This document shows positions 1 through 8,173 of a stretch of DNA of 64,000 bases, one piece after another. The notes beneath the pieces are model-generated. The model ran no database searches. It had not been told where the DNA came from and saw only the letters and a program-made list of their open reading frames with translations. Origin of the DNA: Halopseudomonas oceani (GTDB lineage Bacteria > Pseudomonadota > Gammaproteobacteria > Pseudomonadales > Pseudomonadaceae); NCBI RefSeq assembly GCF_002903165.1, contig NZ_PPSK01000018.1, positions 25,085 to 89,084 on the forward strand, in the 5' to 3' direction. Position numbers and translations under genes: made by a program. Each line of letters opens with the position of its first letter. Positions within the stretch are counted from its first letter, which is position 1.

Positions 1-976
1 CCAGCTCCTTTGGCCAGCTTTCCAGCAGGCGCCCCAGGCCCTGTTGTTGCCACTTTTGGTAGGCCTCGCAGCAGCCTTGCAGCCGTTCGTGATCTGAGGC
101 CAGTTTCTCCACCTCCAGCCAGTCGTTCCAGGCCTCGGTCATATCCCAGTCAGGCTCGTCGATACGGCAGTCAGGCAGGCGGTAGTGAAAGGTCGGTCGA
201 GCCTTAATCAGCGGGTCCTGGGTACAGGCGAGCACCCGTTCCTCGTCCAAGTGGCGAAACAGCGGCAGCATATCCAGCGCACGGTTACGGGTCGGGTTGT
301 GCAACAGGTAGTCATCTATCAGCTGCGCCTGGTCGGGCCAGTATCCGGGGTCGGTGACCAGCCTGACGTAGTCGGCGGGGAACGGGTCGACGTAGGTTGT
401 GATACGGCGAGCCAGGTTGACCTCGGCACGCTGGTTCATCCAGTCGTAGAGGCACAGAAAGGCTTTCAGGTAAGCGCACAGGGTGCTGCTGTCGGCGTCT
501 GGGATCTCCGGGTTGAACTGCATGCCGAAAGCGTTGGTCAGGCGGTCGCTGGTACCCTTGGCACCGGCCTGGCGCAGCTGCCTGATCAGCTCGTTGATTT
601 CGTCCAGGCGATCAAGCGGCAACGGTGGGCTCACCAGTTCGACCGGCACCAGCGATTCTGCCATCCAGATGAGAGCGTCCTCGGCCGACCCCATCAGCTC
701 GGCCGAGCGCGGATCCTCCGGGCGGGGCGTGCGGCCGATCTTCTTGACCAGTTGAGAGTCCAGTTCGACAATCCAGTCACCGGCCGGATCCCCCGTCAGG
801 CGTCGCTCGCAGCGTCCCGGTTGTTCGATCTGATAGCCACCGTGGGTGGCAACCAGTGCACTCAGTTGGTCCAGATCGATGCCGTTCATTTCCAGCTCGA
901 CACCGACTCGGCGTTGAGGGCCCTGCGCCGTCAGCTGACGGGGAGGCATCGCCAGCTTGCGGTTGCGTTCATCCAT
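1..976 (-). CDS. Putative amidoligase (Amidoligase_2 family), partial
   Basis: About 325 codons are open on the minus strand and run off the left edge, so the C-terminus is missing. The ATG at 976 is preceded by AAGGA with a 7-nt spacer. The protein begins MDERNRKLAMPPRQL and then RVGVELEMNGIDLDQL, the typical opening of the COOH-NH2 ligase (amidoligase) family, related to glutamine synthetase-like ligases that form amide bonds with ATP. The middle holds conserved aromatic and acidic patches such as FGMQFNPEIPDAD and WPDQAQLIDDYLLHNPTRN. Family members often sit beside a glutamine-amidotransferase gene, which would lie outside this window. Family assignment is fairly firm. The substrate is unknown. 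Confidence 0.75.
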   Translation of the reverse strand, partial: MDERNRKLAMPPRQLTAQGPQRRVGVELEMNGIDLDQLSALVATHGGYQIEQPGRCERRLTGDPAGDWIVELDSQLVKKIGRTPRPEDPRSAELMGSAEDALIWMAESLVPVELVSPPLPLDRLDEINELIRQLRQAGAKGTSDRLTNAFGMQFNPEIPDADSSTLCAYLKAFLCLYDWMNQRAEVNLARRITTYVDPFPADYVRLVTDPGYWPDQAQLIDDYLLHNPTRNRALDMLPLFRHLDEERVLACTQDPLIKARPTFHYRLPDCRIDEPDWDMTEAWNDWLEVEKLASDHERLQGCCEAYQKWQQQGLGRLLESWPKEL

Positions 977-1081
977 GGTGTGTTCCTTTTGCGCGGTTCA
1001 GCACTGTAACGCGGCGTTTGCGCTGAACTGGTGTAGTATCCTCGTCTTTGGTTCTCTTGTTCCCACTCACACAGGTATGAC

Positions 1082-1276
1082 ATGAGCAAGCTTTCCGAGT
1101 TTCGCGCCGCCGAACGTCAATTGGCTGCCCAATTGGCACAGTTGGAAAAAATGAAGCAGGATTCCGGGTTGCAGCAGGAGCTGGCCTTTAACGATGCCCT
1201 GCGGGCGCTCATGGATGAGTATGGACTGTCTAATCGTCAGGTGCTTGCGATCTTGAGGTCTGCACCGGGCAATTGA
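1082..1276 (+). CDS. MvaT/MvaU-like oligomerisation domain only, small protein
   Basis: The 64-residue protein starts MSKLSEFRAAERQLAAQ and reads through QLEKMKQDSGLQQELAF to LSNRQVLAIL. This closely follows the N-terminal coiled-coil oligomerisation half of the Pseudomonas H-NS-like proteins MvaT and MvaU (MvaU begins MSKLAEFRAAEKAL). It stops where the linker would begin, so the C-terminal DNA-binding half with the GGNHK-type loop is absent. The next gene starts 1 nt after the stop and contains no MvaT C-terminus, so this is not a simple frameshift. It could pair with full MvaT/MvaU and alter silencing, like H-NS-truncated proteins. That role is inferred. Confidence 0.75.
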   Translation: MSKLSEFRAAERQLAAQLAQLEKMKQDSGLQQELAFNDALRALMDEYGLSNRQVLAILRSAPGN

Positions 1277-1277
1277 G

Positions 1278-1955
1278 GTGGTGGCCTCCGCAGAGCTGAA
1301 GAAAAACGCCGACCCGCCAGGTAAGCGTGCGTTGCTGGAGGCTGCCGAGCGCCTCGCCGCCAGCAGCCGCTGCGTTACCAGCCTGGGGCTGCGTGAGCTG
1401 GCGCGCGAGGCGGGTCTCAACCCCAACACTTTCTACCGTCACTTCCGCGATATGGAAGACCTCGGCCTGCAGTTGCTGAGGCAGTCCAAGCGCGAGTTGC
1501 GCATGGCGTTGCGGGCATTGCGTCGGCAGGCGGCGGCCGAGGTTGAGCAAGGCGTTGGCGAGCCCGGCGTAAGCAAAGGACGAGCAGTCTGCCGGCAGAC
1601 ACTGCGGCTGTATTTCGACTACGTGCATGAGCACCGCAATCGGGTGCTGATTGCCCTTCGCGAGCTGCATGGCCCTTCGGCCCTGCTGCGTGAGGAGCTG
1701 CAGCGGCAGATGGACGAGTTTGCCGACGATATGGCCGAGGATATCCGCGAGCTGCAGCTGATTCCCGAGCGGGTTAGCGCCGCACAGGTGCGGCGGGTTG
1801 CCGGTATGGTTAACCGCAATATGTTGTTCCAGTCGCTTGACTATCTGGGCGAGCCTGCGCGGCGCAGCGACATTCTGGCGCTGGCAGAAGAGCAGGTGAT
1901 GATGCTGTTCCGCGGGGCTGTTTCCCTGCTTGATCAGGGCGAGTTGCGGCCCTGA
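1278..1955 (+). CDS. TetR family regulator, FabR/DesT-like
   Basis: This 225-residue repressor has an N-terminal helix-turn-helix around residues 15-60, with LRELAREAGLNPNTFYRHF as the recognition region followed by RDMEDLGLQLL. Those stretches resemble FabR (REVAREAGIAPTSFYRHF, RDVDELGL), a regulator of unsaturated fatty acid genes. The C-terminal ligand domain is helical. It starts at GTG 1278, one base after the stop of the MvaT-like gene (another GTG follows at 1281), so the two are translationally coupled. The ligand and targets cannot be read from the sequence. A membrane-lipid role is suggested only by the FabR-like HTH. Confidence 0.8.
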   Translation: MVASAELKKNADPPGKRALLEAAERLAASSRCVTSLGLRELAREAGLNPNTFYRHFRDMEDLGLQLLRQSKRELRMALRALRRQAAAEVEQGVGEPGVSKGRAVCRQTLRLYFDYVHEHRNRVLIALRELHGPSALLREELQRQMDEFADDMAEDIRELQLIPERVSAAQVRRVAGMVNRNMLFQSLDYLGEPARRSDILALAEEQVMMLFRGAVSLLDQGELRP

Positions 1956-2199
1956 TTCTGTCTTTCATTGTTCCTCCGATTTCACTAATGCGGGTCAAAT
2001 CGCTATCATTGGTTTGTTTTTCTTCGGAAAACGCTTCGCATTGACTCGGCCGCCAGGGCGGAATGGATGTTATTGCTGCGCACGCTGTGTGCACCTCGTT
2101 GCCCTTCTGGGCTGTCAATTGTTGCCGCTGTGCTGCTGATGCAGTGCGGCTGGTACGTCCTCGGGCATTTGCCCGCACTGAAGCATCGGAGCATATTAA

Positions 2200-3867
2200 A
2201 TGGCAAAAGAACCATTGAGTGAGCAGGACCCCGCGGCCGATCCTATCGGCCATGACGGCATCCCGGCACCGACCGGCGACGCCAACCTGATCGATACTGA
2301 TTACGTTATCGGGCAGGACAACATTTCCGGCAGTTTTGTTTTTAGCCTAGATATCCACGGCAAGGTGTTCACCATTTCGGCACTGGCTGTTGTGCTGTTC
2401 GTGGTGCTGACCCTCGCGCTACAGGCTGAAGTTGCACCGCTTTTTGCTGCGTTGCGTGACTGGCTGACTAGTAACCTGGCATGGTTTTTCCTTGGTGCCG
2501 CGAATATTTTTGTGATCCTGTGCCTGGGCTTGATTGTTTCGCCTCTGGGCAAGGTGCGTATCGGCGGAATGGATGCCAAGCCGGACTATGGCTACCTCGG
2601 CTGGTTCTCCATGCTGTTCGCAGCGGGGATGGGTATTGGTCTGATGTTCTATGGCGTATCCGAGCCGATGTCGCACTTCTCCTCGTCGCTTGGTGGTGTG
2701 ACGGTCGGTGACGATGGCTTGCGTACCGACTGGGCACCGCTCGGCGCTGCTGCCGGCGATGCCGAAGCCGCTGCTCGTCTGGGCATGGCGGCGACGATCT
2801 TCCACTGGGGCCTGCACCCTTGGGCTATCTATGCTGTCGTAGCACTGGCACTGGCGTTGTTCTCCTTCAACAAGGGGCTGCCGCTGACCATTCGCTCGAT
2901 TTTCTACCCGATTCTCGGTGAGCGGGTCTGGGGCTGGCCGGGGCATGTGATCGATACCCTGGCGGTATTCGCCACGCTGTTCGGTTTGGCGACGTCATTG
3001 GGCTTCGGCGCCGAGCAGGCGACTGCCGGTTTGCATTACCTGTTTGATATCGGCACCGGCAATGTCACCAAGGTGTTGCTGATCACCGGGATCACCGGTC
3101 TGGCGCTGCTCTCGGTGGTTGCTGGCCTGGACAAGGGGGTCAAGCGACTGTCCGAGATCAACATGGTGCTCGCCATTGTTCTGCTGCTGTTCGTTATCAT
3201 TGTCGGGCCGACCCTGGCGATTACGACGGGCTTCTTTGACAACCTGCTGGCCTATGTCACCAATCTGCCGGCGCTCTCCAACCCGGTAGGCCGTGAAGAC
3301 GCCAACTTTACCCAGGGCTGGACTGCCTTCTACTGGGCGTGGTGGATCAGCTGGTCGCCCTTTGTCGGCATGTTCATCGCCCGGGTCAGCCGTGGCCGCA
3401 CCGTGCGTGAGTTCCTGATTGCCGTACTGCTGGTGCCGTCACTGGTATCGGTACTTTGGATGACTGCCTTTGGCGGCACTGCCATTGGCCAGTTTGTCAC
3501 CGACGGTTTCACCGGTGTGCAGGATGCGGCGCTGGAACTCAAGCTGTTCGTCATGCTCGGTGAGCTGCCGTTGACCGCGATTACTTCGTTTGTCGGTATC
3601 GTGCTGGTGATCGTGTTCTTCGTAACCTCCTCCGACTCCGGCTCACTGGTGATCGACACCATCACCGCCGGTGGTAAGGTCAACGCGCCCGTGCCGCAGC
3701 GGGTGTTCTGGGTGATCGGTGAAGGGGTGGTTGCGATTGCGCTGTTGTTGGGCGGCGGTCTGGCGGCATTGCAGGCGATGGCCGTTTCAACCGGGTTGCC
3801 GTTTACCATCGTGCTGCTGGTTGGCTGTATCGCCATCATCAAGGGATTGATGAGCGAGCCTCGCTAG
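2200..3867 (+). CDS. BCCT family transporter (betaine/choline/carnitine type)
   Basis: The 555-residue inner-membrane carrier has about 12 hydrophobic helices. The family signatures are present: AAGMGIGLMFYGVSEPM near residue 145, where the glycine stretch helps form the sodium site in BetP-type carriers, and WAWWISWSPFVGMFIARVSR near residue 380, the tryptophan-rich substrate segment. The N-terminal tail of about 55 residues is acidic. It would import a quaternary ammonium compound by sodium or proton symport, for osmoprotection or as a carbon and nitrogen source. It is monocistronic, with a 244-bp leader and a terminator just downstream. The RutR-like regulator gene follows, so it may belong with that catabolic locus, but this is not shown. 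Confidence 0.9.
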   Translation: MAKEPLSEQDPAADPIGHDGIPAPTGDANLIDTDYVIGQDNISGSFVFSLDIHGKVFTISALAVVLFVVLTLALQAEVAPLFAALRDWLTSNLAWFFLGAANIFVILCLGLIVSPLGKVRIGGMDAKPDYGYLGWFSMLFAAGMGIGLMFYGVSEPMSHFSSSLGGVTVGDDGLRTDWAPLGAAAGDAEAAARLGMAATIFHWGLHPWAIYAVVALALALFSFNKGLPLTIRSIFYPILGERVWGWPGHVIDTLAVFATLFGLATSLGFGAEQATAGLHYLFDIGTGNVTKVLLITGITGLALLSVVAGLDKGVKRLSEINMVLAIVLLLFVIIVGPTLAITTGFFDNLLAYVTNLPALSNPVGREDANFTQGWTAFYWAWWISWSPFVGMFIARVSRGRTVREFLIAVLLVPSLVSVLWMTAFGGTAIGQFVTDGFTGVQDAALELKLFVMLGELPLTAITSFVGIVLVIVFFVTSSDSGSLVIDTITAGGKVNAPVPQRVFWVIGEGVVAIALLLGGGLAALQAMAVSTGLPFTIVLLVGCIAIIKGLMSEPR

Positions 3868-3883
3868 ATACGGCTGCGTAGTA

Positions 3884-3920
3884 AAAGGGTCGCACCGCTT
3901 CGGCGTGCGGCCCTTTTTTG
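3884..3920 (+). terminator. Rho-independent terminator after the BCCT gene
   Basis: The arms AAGGGTCGCAC and GTGCGGCCCTT (one G-U pair) close a short loop containing CTTCGG, and the transcript then continues into TTTTTTG. It lies 17 nt after the transporter stop codon and separates it from the downstream TetR gene. Confidence 0.85.
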
Positions 3921-4055
3921 TTTCCGGTTATGCTCCGGTTGCTGGCAGGGTAGGATAGGCGCCTGCCTGCGTCCTTGAGGGCTCTACCTGGCCTGACAAT
4001 GGTGCAAAGGGTATCGGTAATTCACTTAAATGGTGCAACTGTGGCAAAAGTAGAC

Positions 4056-4679
4056 ATGCGGACGGAGCGCTCCAAGCAGAGCCGGCAGGAAATCATGCGC
4101 AAGATTCTGGATGCGGCCATTGCCGAGTTCAGCCAGCACGGTTTCCAGGGGGCGTCGACCCAGGCGATCGCCGAACGGGCGCAGCTCAAAAAGTCGCAGC
4201 TGCACTATTACATCGAAGACAAGGAAGCGCTTTACGCGCAGGTGCTGGGCATGGTGCTGGACAGCTGGCGCAGTTTCTTCGTCTTCGACAGCGACGCCAA
4301 GCAGTCACCGCGCGAGGCGCTGAGCGAGTTCGTCCGGGTCAAGCTGGACTACGCGCTGGAGAATCCGGAGCTGTCGCGCATCTTTACCATGGAGGTGCTC
4401 AGTGGCGGAGCGCGGCTGGAGAACTACTGGCCGGGCGCAATGGAGGCGACCCATGCCAAGGTCGCCAAGATCAACAGTTGGGTAGCCGAGGGGGCGTTAC
4501 GTCCGCTCGACGGTCGGCTGTTGATAATGCATATCTGGGCGCTGACGCAGTATTACTCTGACTACACCCTGCAGGCCGAAATGCTGCTGGAGTCGCCGTT
4601 GACGGCACCCGATGTGCGACAAAAAATCGAGCAGGAATTGATCCAGTTTGTCCTCTCTGGCGCCGGTCTGCGCGCCTGA
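4056..4679 (+). CDS. TetR family regulator with YcdC/RutR-like C-terminal domain
   Basis: The 207-residue regulator has its HTH at roughly residues 12-58 (ILDAAIAEFSQHGFQGAST, then KKSQLHYYIEDKEALY) and a C-terminal domain with FTMEVLSGG and IWALTQYYSDYTLQ. RutR of E. coli has FCMEMLAGA and IWASTQHYADFAVQ at the same places. RutR represses pyrimidine catabolism and responds to uracil and thymine. The start is uncertain: ATG 4056, GTG 4041 and TTG 3975 are in frame and none has a good ribosome site. The gene lies just upstream of the catabolic operon and of a palindrome whose half-sites match the RutR consensus, so it is the likely local regulator. Its ligand may differ from that of RutR. Confidence 0.85.
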   Translation: MRTERSKQSRQEIMRKILDAAIAEFSQHGFQGASTQAIAERAQLKKSQLHYYIEDKEALYAQVLGMVLDSWRSFFVFDSDAKQSPREALSEFVRVKLDYALENPELSRIFTMEVLSGGARLENYWPGAMEATHAKVAKINSWVAEGALRPLDGRLLIMHIWALTQYYSDYTLQAEMLLESPLTAPDVRQKIEQELIQFVLSGAGLRA

Positions 4680-4756
4680 TTATCTCCGTTCACGCACCCT
4701 GATCTGCTGCTGAATTGGTGCCACAGCGTTCTGCTGGCATGTGTTATGCATTTAGT

Positions 4757-4785
4757 TTGACCAAGTGTACAGTCTATTTGGTCAA
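4757..4785 (+). promoter_or_regulatory. RutR-like operator palindrome
   Basis: Perfect 8-bp inverted arms TTGACCAA (4757-4764) and TTGGTCAA (4778-4785) are separated by 13 nt. Each arm equals a half-site of the known RutR consensus TTGACCA-N2-TGGTCAA. The left arm with the following bases (4757-4772) also forms an imperfect 16-bp RutR-type site, and a weaker one lies on the other strand at 4770-4785. The element ends 3 nt before the ATG of the reductase gene, where a bound repressor could block transcription. Confidence 0.6.
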
Positions 4786-4788
4786 TAT

Positions 4789-5724
4789 ATGTTTTCAGCC
4801 GAATTCAACCCGCTGCGCATTGCCGCCTCCGACATGCTTACGCCGGATGTCATGCGTCTGCGCCTGCAGCATCCACAAGGTGACCAGCTGCCGCCGTTCG
4901 AGGCGGGAGCCCACGTCCAGATTCAAATCAACGAGCAGTATTGCCGAGCCTACTCGCTGTGCAGCAACCCGGGTGATTTGAGCCACTACGACATTGCGGT
5001 CAAGCGCGAGATGCTGGGTCGCGGTGGTTCGCAGGCATTGCATGCGCTGGCTCGCCCCGGGGGAGAACTGGCTGTCAGCGCGCCGTGCAATCTGTTTGCG
5101 CTGGCGCCGCAGGCCGAGCATCACCTGCTGGTGGGAGGGGGCGTTGGCCTGACTCCGCTGATGGCGATGGCATACCGGCTCGCAGGGCAGGGGCTGCCGT
5201 TCAGCTTTGTGGTTGCTGTTGCCAGCTCAGGCGGCTCGCCCTTTGCTGCGCAGCTGGCGGGTTCCGGCTGGCCTGTTGAGCTGGTGCACAACCCGCGTGA
5301 AACGCTGGACATTTCTCGCACGCTTGCTGCGCTACCCGCCAACACTCACGTCTACTGTTGCGGCCCGCAAGGGCTGATGGAGCGGGTGCGCACGCAGTGT
5401 GCCGGTTTGCCCGCTGACCAGTGGCATGAAGAAGCCTTTGCGGGCAGCGAGACCACTGTGCGATCGGGCTTTCAGCTGCACCTGAGCAATAGCGGAGTAG
5501 ACATCGAAGTGCCAGCCGGCAGTTCCATGCTAGCGGCCCTGCGCCAGGCCGGTGTTGCCCCTGAAACCAACTGTGAGCAGGGCATCTGCGGCAGCTGTGT
5601 GGTGGCCTGGTGCGACGGTGAGCCGGTACACGGCGACCAGTGCCTGGATGATGAGGATCGCAGTGAATACATCGCGATCTGCTGCGGCAGTTGTCGCTCA
5701 CCGCGCCTGACGCTGGCGCTTTAA
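4789..5724 (+). CDS. 2Fe-2S/FAD oxygenase reductase (PDR/VanB family)
   Basis: The 311-residue protein has the phthalate dioxygenase reductase layout. A flavin-binding barrel (RAYSLCSNP near residue 50) is followed by an NAD-binding fold (LVGGGVGLTPLMAMA near 115, YCCGPQGLMERV near 195) and a C-terminal plant-type ferredoxin with CEQGICGSC and a later Cys pair. Such proteins pass electrons from NAD(P)H to a Rieske oxygenase. No oxygenase subunit is encoded anywhere in the window, which is odd for this family. ATG 4789 is chosen over GTG 4765 because it fits the family N-terminus and leaves the palindrome outside the coding region. First gene of the five-gene operon. Confidence 0.88.
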   Translation: MFSAEFNPLRIAASDMLTPDVMRLRLQHPQGDQLPPFEAGAHVQIQINEQYCRAYSLCSNPGDLSHYDIAVKREMLGRGGSQALHALARPGGELAVSAPCNLFALAPQAEHHLLVGGGVGLTPLMAMAYRLAGQGLPFSFVVAVASSGGSPFAAQLAGSGWPVELVHNPRETLDISRTLAALPANTHVYCCGPQGLMERVRTQCAGLPADQWHEEAFAGSETTVRSGFQLHLSNSGVDIEVPAGSSMLAALRQAGVAPETNCEQGICGSCVVAWCDGEPVHGDQCLDDEDRSEYIAICCGSCRSPRLTLAL

Positions 5725-5749
5725 ACCTTTGCTGCTTCAGGAGTGAATG

Positions 5750-6223
5750 ATGAGTAACGATGTAACCAATGGCGCGCCGCTGGCGCGATACGCCGCCGCC
5801 AAGCGGGTGGGCGACTTCGTCTTTCTGTCAGGTGTGATTGCGGTAGACCCTGCCCGCCGACTGATTGTGCGCGGCTTCGAAGACATTCCGAACGATATTG
5901 CCGATAGCCTCGGCCGGACTGGCGAGTTCTCCAGTGATATCAAGCAGGGGCCGATCCTGGCGCAGAGCTGGTATGTGCTGGATGCCATCCGCCAAATCAT
6001 TGAGCGCGAGGGTGGCCAGATGAGCGATGTGTTCAAGCTGGTGCAGTACTTCCGCAACCTGGACCATTTTCCGGCGTACAGCAGCGTGCGCCGGCGTTTC
6101 TTTCCCGGTGAGCCGCCGGTCTCTACGGTCGTCGAGGTCAGCGCGATGCTGCCGACCGACGACGTCCTGATCGAAGTGGAAGCCACCGCCTACCTGCCGC
6201 TGGGCGGCACCAAGGAGTCATGA
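5750..6223 (+). CDS. RidA (YjgF/YER057c/UK114) family protein
   Basis: The 157-residue protein carries the RidA fold: GDFVFLSGVIAVDP near the start and a central helix with IIEREGGQMSDVFKLVQYF. The C-terminus has PVSTVVEVSAMLPTDDVLIEVEA, matching the family block around the catalytic Arg region, although the usual Arg-x-x-V-E motif is altered to STVVEVSAM. RidA proteins hydrolyse reactive enamines and imines. RutC of the pyrimidine pathway is a relative. The site CAGGAG lies 6 nt before ATG 5750, and ATG 5747 is directly before it. The gene overlaps the next by its stop codon. In this operon it probably handles an imine or enamine intermediate. Confidence 0.85.
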   Translation: MSNDVTNGAPLARYAAAKRVGDFVFLSGVIAVDPARRLIVRGFEDIPNDIADSLGRTGEFSSDIKQGPILAQSWYVLDAIRQIIEREGGQMSDVFKLVQYFRNLDHFPAYSSVRRRFFPGEPPVSTVVEVSAMLPTDDVLIEVEATAYLPLGGTKES

Positions 6224-7071
6224 TGCTGCACGGATATACCCCCGCTGAACGCTTTCTGCCGTACCTGAGCTGGACCGATATCGACGCGCTGTCGGACAAG
6301 GCCAATACCGTCATTGTGTTGCCGGTTGGTGCTATCGAGCAGCATGGTCCGCATATGCCCTGCGCGGTGGATTCGATTGTCGCTGCCGGTGTTGTAGGCA
6401 AGGCGTTGGAACGTTTGCCTGCCGAGATTCCTGCCTTCGCGCTGCCTGCCATTACCTACGGCAAGTCTGACGAGCATCTGCATTTTCCCGGCACCATGAC
6501 GCTGACCGGTGAGCTGTTGCTGCGCACCATTCAGGAAATCGGTGAGTCGGTTTACCGCGCCGGGTTTCGCAAGCTGATCATGGTTAACGCCCACGGTGGT
6601 CAGCCTCAGCCGCTGGAGATGGCGGCCCGTGAGCTGCGCTTGCGTCACGGCGATTTCATGGTGATCCCGCGCTCCGCCTGGAGTGTGACATTCGATAGCA
6701 GCTTCATGCCCGAGCAGGAGCGCCAGTTGGGCATGCATGCCGGTCACGGTGAGACCGCATTGCTCATGCAGCTGGCGCCCGAGACCCTGCGGATGGAACG
6801 TGCTGAAGCGAATTACCCGCCGCCATTTCCTTGCCCGACGTTGTCCAGTAGCCGCCCCGCAGCAGCCTGGACCGCACGCGATTTCGGGCCATCAGGCGTT
6901 ATAGGTGATCCCACCGGGGCGACGCCGGAGCAGGGCGCGCAGCTGCTGGAGCAATTGAGCAGCCAATGGGCACAGGCGATCACCGAGGTTCATCAGGCGC
7001 GCTGGGTTGAGCGCGAGGTAAGCACCTGGGGCCGCAGTCAGTACAGCGGCCACATCGAGTCACGTAACTGA
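6220..7071 (+). CDS. Creatininase family amidohydrolase
   Basis: The 283-residue metal-dependent cyclic-amide hydrolase has LPVGAIEQHGPHMPCAVDS near residue 35, giving the Glu, His and Asp metal ligands. It also has NAHGGQ near 124 and HAGHGETALL near 174. True creatininase has His-x-Glu in the second motif, whereas here the Glu position is Gly, as in many other members of the family, so creatinine is an unlikely substrate. A role in opening a lactam ring or cutting an amide fits the operon. AAGGAG precedes the paired ATG codons at 6220 and 6223, and the start overlaps the ridA stop. Confidence 0.85.
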   Translation: MMLHGYTPAERFLPYLSWTDIDALSDKANTVIVLPVGAIEQHGPHMPCAVDSIVAAGVVGKALERLPAEIPAFALPAITYGKSDEHLHFPGTMTLTGELLLRTIQEIGESVYRAGFRKLIMVNAHGGQPQPLEMAARELRLRHGDFMVIPRSAWSVTFDSSFMPEQERQLGMHAGHGETALLMQLAPETLRMERAEANYPPPFPCPTLSSSRPAAAWTARDFGPSGVIGDPTGATPEQGAQLLEQLSSQWAQAITEVHQARWVEREVSTWGRSQYSGHIESRN

Positions 7072-7113
7072 GTTTCGTCAGGTTCATATCGTTCAAGCGA
7101 CAGGAGATGAGTC

Positions 7114-8115
7114 ATGCAAGCAGCAGCAAACACGCGGCACCGGGTAAAACGGATGGCATCACTGACAGCGCTGCTGGCCGCAGCTGGCTGTGCCAGTGTG
7201 CAGGCGGCGACGCCGTTTACCTTCATCACCAACTGGTATGCCCAGGCGGAGCACGGCGGCTTCTATCAAGCCCTGGCCGATGGCCTGTATGCGGAAAAGG
7301 GGCTGGATGTCACCATCCGCATGGGTGGTCCGCAGGTCAATTCGGCACAGTTGCTTGCGGCCGGCCAGGCCCAGTGCATCATCAAGGATGACATTGGTAC
7401 TGTGATGGCGCGGCAACAAGGTATTCCGCTAACCATGGTCGGCAGCAGCTTTCAGTATGATCCGACCGTGATCATTACGCACAAGGATGTGAATTCGCTG
7501 GCCGAGCTGGAAGGTCGCAAGGTGCTGATCTCGTCCAGCGCGCATTCATCTTGGTGGCCGTGGGCCAAGCGGCAGTTCGGTTTCACCGACGCGATGAGCC
7601 GTCCCTACACCTTCAACGTGCAACCCTTCATCGCCGACAACTCGCTGGCGCAGCAGGGTTATATGAGTTCTGAGCCCTTTGCCCTGCAGCGCGAGGGTAT
7701 CGAGTTCAACGTATTTTCGCTCGGTCAGCAGGGGTATCCGCCCTATGGCAACTCGATTGCCTGCAGCGACGAGCTGATCAAGCAGCATCCGGAGCAGGTG
7801 CAGGCGTTTCTGGACGCGTCGCGTGAGGGCTGGAAGCGTTATATCACCGACCCGGATGCAGGCAATGCACGGATCCAGCAAGAAAACACCGATATGAGCA
7901 GTGAGCAGTTGGCCTTTGCACTGGAGCGCCTGCGTAGCAGCGGCATGGTGGCTGGCGGTGATGCGGCAACGCAGGGCATCGGCGTGATCACTGACGCGCG
8001 CATGCAGGTGACCTGGAACATGCTGGTGGAAAACCAGTTGGTCGATACCGACATGGTTTCGCTGCAAGACGTTTATACCACCGAGTTCGTCAATCAGAAC
8101 CCGGTCATGCCCTAA
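7114..8115 (+). CDS. NMT1/THI5-like ABC substrate-binding protein
   Basis: The 333-residue periplasmic binding protein has a basic N-terminus, a hydrophobic segment (SLTALLAAAGCASVQA) and a likely signal peptidase I site after VQA near residue 31. A lipoprotein cut before the Cys is less likely. The mature start FITNWYAQAEHGGFYQALA and GLYAEKGLDVTI are the hallmark of the THI5/NMT1 family, which binds pyrimidines, riboflavin, taurine and similar small molecules. CAGGAG lies upstream of ATG 7114. No ABC permease or ATPase gene lies next to it, so it must use components encoded elsewhere or act as a sensor. Confidence 0.88.
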   Translation: MQAAANTRHRVKRMASLTALLAAAGCASVQAATPFTFITNWYAQAEHGGFYQALADGLYAEKGLDVTIRMGGPQVNSAQLLAAGQAQCIIKDDIGTVMARQQGIPLTMVGSSFQYDPTVIITHKDVNSLAELEGRKVLISSSAHSSWWPWAKRQFGFTDAMSRPYTFNVQPFIADNSLAQQGYMSSEPFALQREGIEFNVFSLGQQGYPPYGNSIACSDELIKQHPEQVQAFLDASREGWKRYITDPDAGNARIQQENTDMSSEQLAFALERLRSSGMVAGGDAATQGIGVITDARMQVTWNMLVENQLVDTDMVSLQDVYTTEFVNQNPVMP

Positions 8116-8131
8116 CCCAGACAGCGCGCAT

Positions 8132-8147
8132 GCGCACTCCGGTGCGC
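8132..8147 (+). repeat. GC-rich hairpin after the binding-protein gene
   Basis: A 6-bp perfect stem GCGCAC/GTGCGC with a TCCG loop starts 17 nt after the binding-protein stop, inside a wider alternating GC stretch. There is no T run, so it may stabilise the upstream mRNA or attenuate the downstream gene rather than terminate fully. Confidence 0.4.
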
Positions 8148-8173
8148 GCGGGTCCAACAGGACGGATAACGAA

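Noticed and set aside
185..1009. 274-codon plus-strand open frame
   Set aside because: The minus strand carries the amidoligase with a ribosome site. The plus-strand product has no domain.
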